Positions 54,387-62,830 of a stretch of DNA of 64,000 bases are shown here, in pieces. The position numbers were made by a program, and so were the translations under genes. This DNA is from Ralstonia sp. UBA689. Lineage in GTDB: Bacteria > Pseudomonadota > Gammaproteobacteria > Burkholderiales > Burkholderiaceae. Numbering within the stretch: the stretch's first letter is position 1; each line of letters begins with the position of its first letter. The notes below the pieces were generated by a model that was not told where the DNA came from, did no database searches, and saw only the letters and a list, made by a program, of their open reading frames with translations. Location of the stretch: the NCBI RefSeq assembly GCF_002298975.1, contig NZ_DBMV01000024.1:124001-188000 (forward strand), written 5' to 3'.

Positions 54387-56165
54387 ATGGCGAAACGGCA
54401 TCCGCGAAAATTCAAGCCCGACCCAACGACACAGACGCGTCCCGATCGAGACCCGAAACATCCAGGCCCCGGCGAGATTCGTGTTCCTGCCATCCACGAT
54501 CTTGCCAAGCGGCTGCGCTTTGCGCCGCAACAGGGCCGGATCTGGCTCGACGATCAACGCATGATGCTCATGCACATCAGCTCGCTAGGCGCGCTGAGAC
54601 AGGAGCTCATCGAGAGCCTGGGCAAGGAAACGGCGCGAGGCCTGATCACGCGCATCGGCTATCAGGCCGGCACGCACGACGCCGCCATGGCACGCAAGGT
54701 TCGCGCCGGATTCAATAGCTATGACGATTTTCTGGCCGGCCCGCAACTGGTTTCACTCGAGGGCATGGTGCACTGCGAGCCGGTCGCGCTCGACATCGAC
54801 GTCCAGCGCGGCCACTACTTCGGCGATTTCTACCTGATCGACAGCTCCGAGGCGGAAGCCCACGTCGCCAGCTACGGCATCGGCAACGAGTCGGTGTGCT
54901 GGATGTTGGTCGGTTATGCATGCGGCTATACCAGCGCGTTCATGGGCCGGCCCATCCTCTGGCGGGAAATCGAGTGTCGTGGCATGGGGCATACGAAATG
55001 CCGCGTGGTTGGCAAACCCGTTGAAGAATGGGAAGACGCCGAAGACGATCTGCGCTTCCTGCAAATTGGTGATTTCGCCAAATGGGCGCCCAAACCCGAG
55101 GCCCCTTTGCCGGCCACGAGCCGCATTGCCGAGCGTCTGGCGAGCGCGCCGGCAAACAGCTTTGGCGTGGTTGGAATCTCTGCCGGCTTCAACACGGTCT
55201 GCCACATGGTGAACAAGGTAGCGCCCACCGAAGCGACCGTGCTCTTCCTGGGTGAAAGCGGTGTCGGCAAGGAAGTCTTCGCCAATAATCTGCATCGCCT
55301 GAGCAAACGCGCCGACGGGCCGTTCGTTGCCGTCAACTGCGCGTCGATTCCGGAGCACCTGATGGAATCGGAATTGTTTGGCGTGGAGCGCGGTGGATTT
55401 ACCGGCGCAACCACGTCCCGCCCAGGGCGCTTCGAGCGCGCCGACGGCGGCACACTCTTCCTCGATGAAATCGGCACGCTCAGCTTGACGGCACAGGGCA
55501 AGCTCTTGCGCGCCCTGCAGCAGGGAGAAATCGAACGTGTTGGAGATATACGCACCCGCAAGGTCAACGTGCGGGTGATTGCCGCCACGAACGTGAACCT
55601 GCGCGAAGCCGCGAAGGCCGGCCAGTTTCGCGAAGACCTGTTCTTCCGGCTCAACGTGTTTCCAATCCAGGTGCCGCCGCTGCGAGAGAGGCGAGACGAC
55701 ATCCCGCTGATGATGAACTGGTTCCTCCAGCGCATGGCCAAAAAGCACGACAAGCACATCACGGGCTTTCGCGAGCGTGCCGTCGATGCGCTGTTCGCCT
55801 ACGATTGGCCAGGCAACGTGCGCGAACTGGAGAACATGATCGAACGCGCAGTGATCCTGGCCGAAGACGGCGGTGCACTGGACCTGTGCCATCTGTTCAC
55901 CAGCGGTGAGGAAATCGACACGGCCTCGTTCATCCTCAAACGCAGCGGCAATATCGGCCAGAGCAACGAGTCTGCTGAAGACATTGGTTCTTCCACCACG
56001 GCCGTCACCCGGCCGGGCTTGGCCGAGACCGAGGTGGCCATGCTGCGCGCCGCCGTGATCGAGGCCAACGGCAACCTGTCGCGCGCGGCACGGGTGCTCG
56101 GCATCAGCCGCCCAACGCTGGCTTACAGGCTGCGCAAATATCACATCCCAGTCGACGGGAGCTGA
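54387..56165 (+). CDS. tbuT: TbuT, sigma-54-dependent toluene-responsive activator
   Basis: A 592-residue XylR/NtrC-type activator. It has an effector domain (XylR_N, about 40-145), a V4R segment with CWMLVGYACGYTSAFMGRPI and a Cys-containing zinc-like site (ECRGMGHTKC), an AAA+ domain with Walker A GESGVGKE (269-276), Walker B GGTLFLDEIG, and a C-terminal Fis HTH (NLSRAARVLGISRPTLAYRL). The sigma-54 contact loop reads GGFTGA instead of GAFTGA. It lies 254 bases after tbuC, so read-through from the tbuA1 promoter is likely, as known for PKO1. Confidence 0.93.
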   Translation: MAKRHPRKFKPDPTTQTRPDRDPKHPGPGEIRVPAIHDLAKRLRFAPQQGRIWLDDQRMMLMHISSLGALRQELIESLGKETARGLITRIGYQAGTHDAAMARKVRAGFNSYDDFLAGPQLVSLEGMVHCEPVALDIDVQRGHYFGDFYLIDSSEAEAHVASYGIGNESVCWMLVGYACGYTSAFMGRPILWREIECRGMGHTKCRVVGKPVEEWEDAEDDLRFLQIGDFAKWAPKPEAPLPATSRIAERLASAPANSFGVVGISAGFNTVCHMVNKVAPTEATVLFLGESGVGKEVFANNLHRLSKRADGPFVAVNCASIPEHLMESELFGVERGGFTGATTSRPGRFERADGGTLFLDEIGTLSLTAQGKLLRALQQGEIERVGDIRTRKVNVRVIAATNVNLREAAKAGQFREDLFFRLNVFPIQVPPLRERRDDIPLMMNWFLQRMAKKHDKHITGFRERAVDALFAYDWPGNVRELENMIERAVILAEDGGALDLCHLFTSGEEIDTASFILKRSGNIGQSNESAEDIGSSTTAVTRPGLAETEVAMLRAAVIEANGNLSRAARVLGISRPTLAYRLRKYHIPVDGS

Positions 56166-56191
56166 TGACGGGAGCTGATGCGTTGCCGCCC

Positions 56192-56213
56192 GGGCGACAA
56201 GGTACCGTCGCCC
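56192..56213. terminator. Hairpin between convergent tbuT and tbuX
   Basis: GGGCGAC, loop AAGGTACC, GTCGCCC: a perfect 7-bp stem between the two stop codons. No U-tract on either side; possible bidirectional stop. Confidence 0.5.
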
Positions 56214-56225
56214 AGGACATTGCCC

Positions 56226-57602
56226 CTAGAAACGCTTCTGATACGCGATCACGGCATTGATCTGCGAATGCGTCACGCTGATCGGCGCTGCCGTATTCGG
56301 CTGGCTGGAGTTCGCCAACGTCTTACGCAGCGCCACCGACAGCGCAAAGTCGATCACGTCGTTCTCGCTGATTGCGTAGGACACGCCACCGGTCAGGCTG
56401 GTCGTCGGCGTGGCCGGAACAACGGCGAGCAGCATGTTGCCCGGGATCGCCTCCTGCGCATAATGGAACCCGCCACGGAACGTCCACTTTGCGTTGTAGC
56501 GATATTCGGCGCCAATCCCGAAAACGCTGATATCGCGGTAATTCTGCGGCAGCGAAAGATCAAGATTGGCACCCGTGCCCGACTGCACGAACCCGACGTT
56601 TATGTCCTTCATCACGCTCGACCAAAACACGCGCTGGTAGTCAGCAGACACCGACAGCTGGTCGTTGAATTGATGACTGATGCCAACCGTCAGTTGAGCG
56701 GGCATCTGGAAGTTTCGAACCGTCACGTCGCCCTTCAGCGGAATGTTGCCTGCGACCGAACTGACTGCAGCAAGTGTTGCGTGGCCGCTCAGGTCACCAA
56801 CGTGTGTCTTCGCGTTATAGGCCACGCCGATTCGGGTATCGGGCGCGACTTGATAGGTCAGACCCAACCTGCCACCGATGCCCCAGGCCTGCGCGCCGCC
56901 TCCGATCGGCGCATCGCGCGAGAAGTTGAGGTAGCCGCCGGAAAGGCCAGGCACGCCCAACAAGGTGGGAACAAGCGACCCGGACACGCGTCGCTGGCCG
57001 GCAAGCGTCCCGATCTGGGATACATCGAGCAGCGTCCCAAGGTTGAGCGAAGTCCAGACCGCATCAAGCGATGCGCCAACGGTCAACTGATCGGTGACGT
57101 GGTACGCCGCCGAAAACGGAACGCGCAAGACTAGCAGCCTGGAGAACTGGTCCAGGCCGGTGTCCACACCATTGGAGGTGCGGGAAAGAAAGCTGGTTGC
57201 ACCGTACTGCGTGCCCAGCCCACCCTCCGCGAAAATGCCCGCGCCAAAAGCGTAGTTGCCCTGCCGATAAACAAACGCTGTCTGCGGCGCGAAGTACGGT
57301 CCGTTGTTATTGCCGTGATTGCCCGAACTTGCCGTCTCACCGGTGGCCGTATTCGTTGCCTTGATGTCGGTGGTGACCACATCGAGCCCGAGATTGAAGT
57401 ACCTGCCCTCGCGCATCAAGCCAAGCGTCGCGGGATTTTCCATCATGGCTGCCGGCCCAATATCGAAGGCCACGCCCGTTCCCCCCATTGCGCGGGAAAC
57501 CGGACCAAAGCCTTCCAGATTGAACACGTCTGTCGCCTTGGCGTGTGTTCCACAGACCGCAACGCATATTGCCGTGGCCGCGCGAACGTAGTTGCCTTTC
57601 AC
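56226..57602 (-). CDS. tbuX: TbuX, FadL-family outer-membrane toluene channel
   Basis: A 458-residue protein with a signal peptide (ATAICVAVCGTHAKA) and the FadL/TodX hallmarks: an N-terminal NLEGFGPVSRAMGGTGVAF hatch, ENPATLGLM, alternating beta strands and a C-terminal Phe (INAVIAYQKRF). It lets toluene cross the outer membrane. The gene has its own sigma-54 promoter at 57740-57755. Confidence 0.93.
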   Translation of the reverse strand: MKGNYVRAATAICVAVCGTHAKATDVFNLEGFGPVSRAMGGTGVAFDIGPAAMMENPATLGLMREGRYFNLGLDVVTTDIKATNTATGETASSGNHGNNNGPYFAPQTAFVYRQGNYAFGAGIFAEGGLGTQYGATSFLSRTSNGVDTGLDQFSRLLVLRVPFSAAYHVTDQLTVGASLDAVWTSLNLGTLLDVSQIGTLAGQRRVSGSLVPTLLGVPGLSGGYLNFSRDAPIGGGAQAWGIGGRLGLTYQVAPDTRIGVAYNAKTHVGDLSGHATLAAVSSVAGNIPLKGDVTVRNFQMPAQLTVGISHQFNDQLSVSADYQRVFWSSVMKDINVGFVQSGTGANLDLSLPQNYRDISVFGIGAEYRYNAKWTFRGGFHYAQEAIPGNMLLAVVPATPTTSLTGGVSYAISENDVIDFALSVALRKTLANSSQPNTAAPISVTHSQINAVIAYQKRF

Positions 57603-57739
57603 GAGTGTCTCCTTGTCTATTTGTCTATTTGGGATAACAAGACGACGGCGTTGTCACGGCGCGACGAAAGCATGCCCCACTGACAAGCCGCCTGAATCGC
57701 GACCGGCACAGCGTTGCAGCACGGTCGCGGCTGTCGTTG

Positions 57740-57755
57740 TGCAGAAGCCATGCCA
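57740..57755 (-). promoter_or_regulatory. Sigma-54 promoter of tbuX
   Basis: On the minus strand TGGCATGGCTTCTGCA keeps GG and GC at sigma-54 spacing and matches the phenol promoter at 14 of 16 bases. It lies 138 bases upstream of the tbuX ATG. Confidence 0.75.
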
Positions 57756-57775
57756 GTTGCAACGCGCCTGCCAAC

Positions 57776-57806
57776 AAATCTCGATATTTTTAGGGAAAAC
57801 CACGAG
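57776..57806. promoter_or_regulatory. Conserved 31-base block upstream of tbuX
   Basis: Copy of the block at 48982-49012 (28/31 identical), again 20 bases upstream of the sigma-54 element. Contains AATCTCGATATT at 57777-57788. Confidence 0.65.
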
Positions 57807-57883
57807 GATCGACCCGTCTTGAATCAGAACCCAGGGCATAGAGAGTGTTGTTATCTGCGCCCAGCTTGAGTACCCCGCCAAGC

Positions 57884-57939
57884 GATTTGATCATTTGGCA
57901 CAGTGCAATCCGTTGATACGCTTCATCAATTGATCGAAG
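57884..57939. promoter_or_regulatory. Upstream activator sites for tbuX
   Basis: GATTTGATCATTTGG (57884) and CTTCATCAATTGATCGAAG (57921-57939, a perfect palindrome with core ATCAATTGAT) resemble TbuT/XylR sites. They lie 130-185 bases from the tbuX promoter. Confidence 0.6.
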
Positions 57940-57997
57940 CCTTCGCGCCAGCAGGAAACTGCGTCTCATCGCAGGCTTGCCGTCTTTCGCCTTATCC

Positions 57998-58014
57998 CCG
58001 AGAATATCGAGATT
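57998..58014. promoter_or_regulatory. AATCTCGATATT motif ahead of the activator-repressor operon
   Basis: AATATCGAGATT (58003-58014) is the exact reverse complement of the 12-mer found at 48983 and 57777. It lies 33 bases before the GTG of the DmpR-type gene and may serve autoregulation. Confidence 0.55.
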
Positions 58015-58047
58015 CAGGCCAACCCGCCCCGATGGAGGCCGCACGCC

Positions 58048-59742
58048 GTGGAAGCCAAGCTCAACTACCCTTCGGATGCCGACCTTCGGCGCCTGCTGCG
58101 CTTCGAACCCGAGAGCGGCGCCATCTGGCTGGGCGAGCGGCGCATGCTGTTGCTGCATACCGCCGCGTTAAGCGGTTTGCGGCAGGACTTGATCAATTCG
58201 GTGGGTCCGGCACATGCGCGCCGCCTGCTCACCCGCATGGGCTATGCCTCGGGCCGGCGCGATGCCGAGTTCGCTCGCAAGACCCGCGGGGCGCTGTCGC
58301 TCGATGCCGCCTTCATGGTCGGCCCGCAGTTGCACATGCTCGAAGGGGCGGTGCGCGTCACGCCGATACAACTGGATTTCGACCCCGCTAGCGGGCGCTT
58401 CTATGGTGAGTTCCGCTGGGACAACTCCTGGGAAGCACACGCCCACCGCCAGGCCTTTGGCCTTGTAGACGAGCCCGCCTGCTGGATCCAACTCGGCTAT
58501 GCCAGTGGCTATACCAGCGCGTTCATGGGCCGCCTCATCCTCTTCAAGGAAACCCGCTGTGCTGCCTGCGGAGCCGATCACTGCGAGATCGTCGGCAAAC
58601 CGATTGACGAATGGCCCGACGGCGCTGAGCAGCGCCAGTATTTTGAAGATGAGTCCCTGCTCGACACCATTGCCGCACTCAACGAACAGGTTCAGGCACT
58701 CAAGACCACGATCGAATCGACACTTGAGCCCGATGTGGCCGCCGGCATGCTGGTGGGCCGCTCGCCCGCGTTCCAGCGTGCACACGAATTGCTTAACCGC
58801 GCTGCCGCCACACAGGTTACGGTGCTGCTCACTGGCGAGACCGGCGTGGGCAAGGAGCGCTTCGCGCGTGCGCTGCACCAGGGCTCTGCCCGCGCGGCGG
58901 GGCCCTTCGTGGCAGTCAACTGCGCCGCGCTGCCGGCCGACCTGATCGAGGCCGAGCTGTTTGGCGTCGAGCGCGGCGCCTACACCGGCGCGCACGCGGC
59001 ACGCAGCGGCCGCTTCGAGCGGGCGGATGGCGGCACCCTGTTTCTTGATGAAGTGGGCGACCTGCCGCTGCCAGCACAGGCCAAGCTGCTGCGCGTGCTG
59101 CAAGAAGGCGAAATCGAACGCTTGGGCGCGGAAACCACGCGCAAGGTCAACGTGCGTCTTGTGGCGGCCACCAACGTCGATCTTGAGGCAGCCGTGGCTC
59201 AGGGGCGTTTTCGACGAGACCTGCTGTACCGGCTGAACGTCTATCCCATCTGCATTCCACCGCTACGCGAACGCATGACCGATATCGAACCGCTCGCCGT
59301 CCATCTGCTGGCGCGCTTCACGGCCTTGCACCAGAAGCGTCTCTCCGGCTTCGGAGAACGCGCCATGCAGGCACTCCTGCACCACGACTGGCCGGGCAAC
59401 GTGCGAGAACTGGAGAACCTGGTGGAGCGCGGCGTCATCCTGGCGCCTCAGGGCGGAAGCATCGAGATCGAACACCTCTTTCCTAACCAGCCCTCGGGCG
59501 TGCAGGCTCAGCTCAGCCCGCAAGGCCGTCTGGCGCCGGTACGCCTGGAAAGCGAGCAAGCCCTGTGCACGCGCATTCTGGACAGCGGCCTGAGCCTGGA
59601 GACGCTAGAGACGCAACTGCTCGACTTGGCGGTCGAACGCGCCAAGGGCAATCTTTCCGGTGCCGCCCGGCAGCTTGGCCTGACCCGCCCGCAACTGGCC
59701 TATCGCCTCAAGCGTCATCAAGACAGAGGGAGCGAAGAATGA
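58048..59742 (+). CDS. poxR: DmpR/PoxR-type sigma-54-dependent phenol activator
   Basis: A 564-residue regulator, the usual DmpR length. Effector domain about 15-125, V4R with YASGYTSAFMGRLI and CAACGADHCEIVGKP (zinc-like cysteines), a helical linker (LDTIAALNEQVQALKTTI), AAA+ with Walker A GETGVGKE (253-260), loop GAYTGA, and a Fis HTH (NLSGAARQLGLTRPQLAYRL). It most likely senses phenol and drives the phenol operon. GTG start has GGAGG 9 bases upstream; an ATG at 58032 is out of frame. It overlaps the next gene by 4 bases. Confidence 0.9.
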   Translation: MEAKLNYPSDADLRRLLRFEPESGAIWLGERRMLLLHTAALSGLRQDLINSVGPAHARRLLTRMGYASGRRDAEFARKTRGALSLDAAFMVGPQLHMLEGAVRVTPIQLDFDPASGRFYGEFRWDNSWEAHAHRQAFGLVDEPACWIQLGYASGYTSAFMGRLILFKETRCAACGADHCEIVGKPIDEWPDGAEQRQYFEDESLLDTIAALNEQVQALKTTIESTLEPDVAAGMLVGRSPAFQRAHELLNRAAATQVTVLLTGETGVGKERFARALHQGSARAAGPFVAVNCAALPADLIEAELFGVERGAYTGAHAARSGRFERADGGTLFLDEVGDLPLPAQAKLLRVLQEGEIERLGAETTRKVNVRLVAATNVDLEAAVAQGRFRRDLLYRLNVYPICIPPLRERMTDIEPLAVHLLARFTALHQKRLSGFGERAMQALLHHDWPGNVRELENLVERGVILAPQGGSIEIEHLFPNQPSGVQAQLSPQGRLAPVRLESEQALCTRILDSGLSLETLETQLLDLAVERAKGNLSGAARQLGLTRPQLAYRLKRHQDRGSEE

Positions 59743-60488
59743 AACGAACCAAACAAGCCGGCGTATCCGGCACGCACGTGACCAGCGCGACCACGTTGGC
59801 AGCTGCTGATCCCGAGGTGCCCCGTACCCTGTGCGAGCGCGCTTACCTCGATCTGCGACAGGACATCGTGCAAGGCCGCCTCACTCCAGGCGAGCGTCTA
59901 CGCGTTGAGCACCTCAAGGATCGCTATAACGTCGGGGCGGGCACGCTGCGCGAAGCTCTTGCACTGCTCGTCTCTGATGCCCTCGTTACGGTCGAAGGCC
60001 AGCGCGGCTATCGCGTGACGGAGATCTCGCTGGCTGACCTGCAAGACCTTACCGACACGCGGGTGATGCTGGAGACTGAGGCCGTGCGCTTATCCATCCG
60101 CCACGGTGATGCGCAATGGGAGGCCCGCCTGCGCAGCGCCTTTGGCGCCCTGAGCGACGCAGAAGCCCAAGGCCCGTCCGCCAACCCTGAATACTGGGAG
60201 CGTGCCAACCGGCATTTTCACGAAACACTCATCGCTGCACACCACTCACCGTGGAGCAAGTACCTGCTGGATCTGCTCTACCGCCATGGTGAACGCTATC
60301 GGCACGTGGCCATCCGCCTGGGTAGTGCGCAACCCAGCAGCCGCAACGTGCATGAAGAGCACACGGCGATCTTCGAGGCGGCCATGGCACGACAGGAAGC
60401 CCGCGCCGCATTGGCGCTCGAAGCGCACATCCGTCTCACATACGAGTTGCTGGTAAAGCTCGGATTGGAGATGGCGACGCGCGAATGA
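59739..60488 (+). CDS. GntR/FadR-family repressor (AphS-like)
   Basis: A 249-residue regulator: N-terminal wHTH (IVQGRLTPGERLRVEHLKDR, YNVGAGTLREALALLVSDAL, QRGYRV) and a C-terminal FCD domain with DTRVMLETEAVRL and the metal histidines in ANRHFHETLIAAH and HIRLTYELL. ATG overlaps the activator stop (ATGA). Comamonas testosteroni pairs AphR (DmpR type) with AphS (GntR type), which silences phenol genes without phenol; the same logic is likely here. Its operator may be the AATCTCGA motif. Confidence 0.87.
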   Translation: MKRTKQAGVSGTHVTSATTLAAADPEVPRTLCERAYLDLRQDIVQGRLTPGERLRVEHLKDRYNVGAGTLREALALLVSDALVTVEGQRGYRVTEISLADLQDLTDTRVMLETEAVRLSIRHGDAQWEARLRSAFGALSDAEAQGPSANPEYWERANRHFHETLIAAHHSPWSKYLLDLLYRHGERYRHVAIRLGSAQPSSRNVHEEHTAIFEAAMARQEARAALALEAHIRLTYELLVKLGLEMATRE

Positions 60489-60571
60489 CGGTGTGCCGCC
60501 ACGGCACGGCAGCATGTGCGACTGCCATCACAGAACCGTACTACTGGGAAACGAAGCATCTGCAGGCACCG

Positions 60572-60800
60572 TTACTTCGGCGCATTGCTGCGGACATTCG
60601 TGGAGAGTTGCAGGATGCCCATGTCGAACACGGCGTGCGCCAGCCACGCGCCGGGTTCCACGCCAATACGTTGTGCAACGACATACGGCACCAGTTCGAA
60701 GCTGGGTAATTCGCCGCAAACGACCATGACCGCGCTGACAGCCGGGGTGGAATGCGCACCGCTGATTGGGCATGCGGCCGCACATGGTGGTGACTGTCAT
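60572..60800 (-). pseudogene. Possible frameshifted small gene
   Basis: An ATG at 60800 has AGGAG 6 bases upstream and begins MTVTTMCGRMPNQ. Further on, a different frame reads like genuine protein (VMVVCGELPSFELVPYVVAQ, GAWLAHAVFDMGILQL) and stops with TAA at 60572. The two frames cannot be joined without a frameshift. No family recognised. The rest of 60489-60975 holds no gene I can support. Confidence 0.35.
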
Positions 60801-60975
60801 CAACGCTCCTGCCTTCCTTGGTTCCAGAGTGACAATGGCCTACACAGAAGAGCCAGTCGATGCACATTGGAATCGTTGCGTGCGTCGTCGGCGTGACAGG
60901 GCTTCGGCTTGATGCCTGCCACGATCAACGGACCGCTGCGCTAGGCATCCTCGCCCCAACACGCATCGCAGGCAG

Positions 60976-62484
60976 ATGGCAATGCAAGCGCCCAACGCAT
61001 TCTTCAACCTGTACAAGCAAGACTTCGCCCGCGTGGCCGATCCGGCATTCAACGCGCAGCAGGCGATCGATCTGATGCGGCAAGCCGGCGAACAGAAAGC
61101 GCTGGTTGTCCTGTTCCCCGAGCTTGGACTCTCGGCCTATACGTGCGACGACCTGTTTCAACAGCACGCCTTGCTCGACGCCTGCGAGGCGGCTATGCAT
61201 ACGCTGCTGGCCGCCACCGCCGACCTGGAGCTGCTGGCTGTCGTGGGCCTGCCGCTGCAGATCGACGGCCTGCTCTTCAAGTGCGCGGCTGCCATCCACC
61301 GGGGTCGCGTGCTGGGCTTGGCGCCCAAGCTCTACCTGCCCAACTACCAGGAGTTCTATGAGCGCCGGCAGTTCGCTTCCGGCGACATGCTGATGCGGGG
61401 CCATGTGGATCGTTTCGGGCAGACCGGCATCCCCATTGGTATCGACCTGCTCTTGCACGTGCCGGCGCAGCCGCTGCTGATCCTCCATATCGAAATTTGC
61501 GAAGACCTCTGGGGGCCGATCCCGCCCTCCTCCTTCGGCGCGCTGGCGGGTTGGAGTCCGCGCAGGCCTTGCTGGTGTGCGCCCAGGCGGTGGACAGGCT
61601 GGGATTGCCGCGCGACAACATCCTCGGCTGCGTGATGCCCGGCTTCGCCACCAGTGACCGGACTCGCGACCAGGCGCGCCAGCTGATCCGCGCCCTGCAA
61701 TGCCGGGCGCTGGAGATCGACATCCGCCCGGCCTGCGAGCAGATGCTGCGGGACATCGGACACCCCTTCGCGCAGGGGCAACCGGTCTATGACGTCACGT
61801 TCGAGAACGTGCAGGCCGGCCAGCGCACGAGCAGCCTGTTCCGTCTGGCGAACCTGTATGGCGCCATGGTGGTTGGCACCGGCGATCTGAGCGAACTCGC
61901 GCTCGGCTGGTGCACGTACGGCGTGGGCGACCACATGCCCCACTACGCCGTGAATGCGAGCATCCCCAAGACGCTGATCCAATATCTGGCGCGCTGGGTT
62001 GCGGAGAAGGCGTTCGCAGACCACGAGCTGACCGAAGCGTTGCAGGACATTCTGCAGACCGTCATCAGCCCGGAACGGTTGCCGGCGCAACCCGGCGCCC
62101 ACGGGCTGCAAAGCAGCGTGGATGCGATCGGCCCCTTCGCCCTGCAGGATTTCTTTCTCTATTACCTGCTGCGCTACGGTTTTCGCCCGAGCCGGGTTGC
62201 CTTCATTGCTTGGTCGGCCTGGCATGACGCCGCCCATGGAACGTGGCCGGAGATACCCGAGCGCGACCGCCGCGCCTACAGCCAGGTGGAGATCAAACAC
62301 TGGCTCGGCGTCTTTGTGCACCGCTTCTTTCAGGACATGCAGTACAAGCGCAGTTGCATCCCCAACGCCCCCAAAGTCGGCTCCGGCGGCTCGCTCTCCC
62401 CGCGCGGCGACTACCGGGCACCAAGCGACTCCAGCGCGCGCCTGGCTGGACGATCTGGCCAAGGTGCCCGACGCCGAGGCGTGA
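60976..62484 (+). pseudogene. nadE: NAD synthetase (glutamine-dependent), disrupted
   Basis: Two halves of a NadE in different frames. The first (to about 61550) is the start of the nitrilase/glutaminase domain: LFPELGLSAYTCDDLF with the catalytic Glu, and KLYLPNYQEFYERRQF. It stops matching after CEDLWGPIPPSSFGALAG. The second (from about 61548) resumes inside the synthetase PP-loop with GGLESAQALLVCAQ, continuing LPRDNILGCVMPGFATSDRT and GDLSELALGWCTYG. About 180 residues between are gone, with a frame change at GGCGGG. Near 62440 a second frameshift follows; ignoring one base restores WLDDLAK to the TGA at 62484. Confidence 0.85.
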
Positions 62485-62830
62485 ATTGCCTGGACACGCT
62501 GTTCCGGGCTCATGCCGTGCCAAGCCGGCTGTACGCCTAGCCCGTTGCGCCAAGTCAACGCGCCACGCCATACAGCGACTAAGGTGAACGCACCGGCGGA
62601 TTGCGCATACGGCCCTGACGCATGCCCAGGCAGCGCGCCAAGCCCGTCCGGCACAACGTTCATGATTGCCGGAACAAAGAAAACCATGGCCGCCAAGACC
62701 ATCGTCTTCCACTAGGCCCGGTTGCATCGGTCGCCCACCAGCGGCCGGAAGGCGAAGGCCATCTTGGCGAGCCGTCTAGTATGAATATGGGCAGGCGCCA
62801 TTGCCCTGCCGACACATCTCCGGAGCCGAT
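62485..62830. other. Gap between nadE pseudogene and pncB
   Basis: No intact gene. It contains the groEL-start remnant at 62686-62715 and the promoter region of pncB. The rest looks like decayed sequence. Confidence 0.5.
62686..62715 (+). pseudogene. Remnant of a groEL start with nonsense codon
   Basis: The ATG opens MAAKTIVFH followed by TAG, then GCCCGG. The accessory groEL at 13388 begins MTAKTLVFHQAAR, so the TAG stands where CAG/CAA (Gln10) should be. Similarity ends about four codons later. It appears to be the beginning of a second accessory groEL, truncated. Confidence 0.5.
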
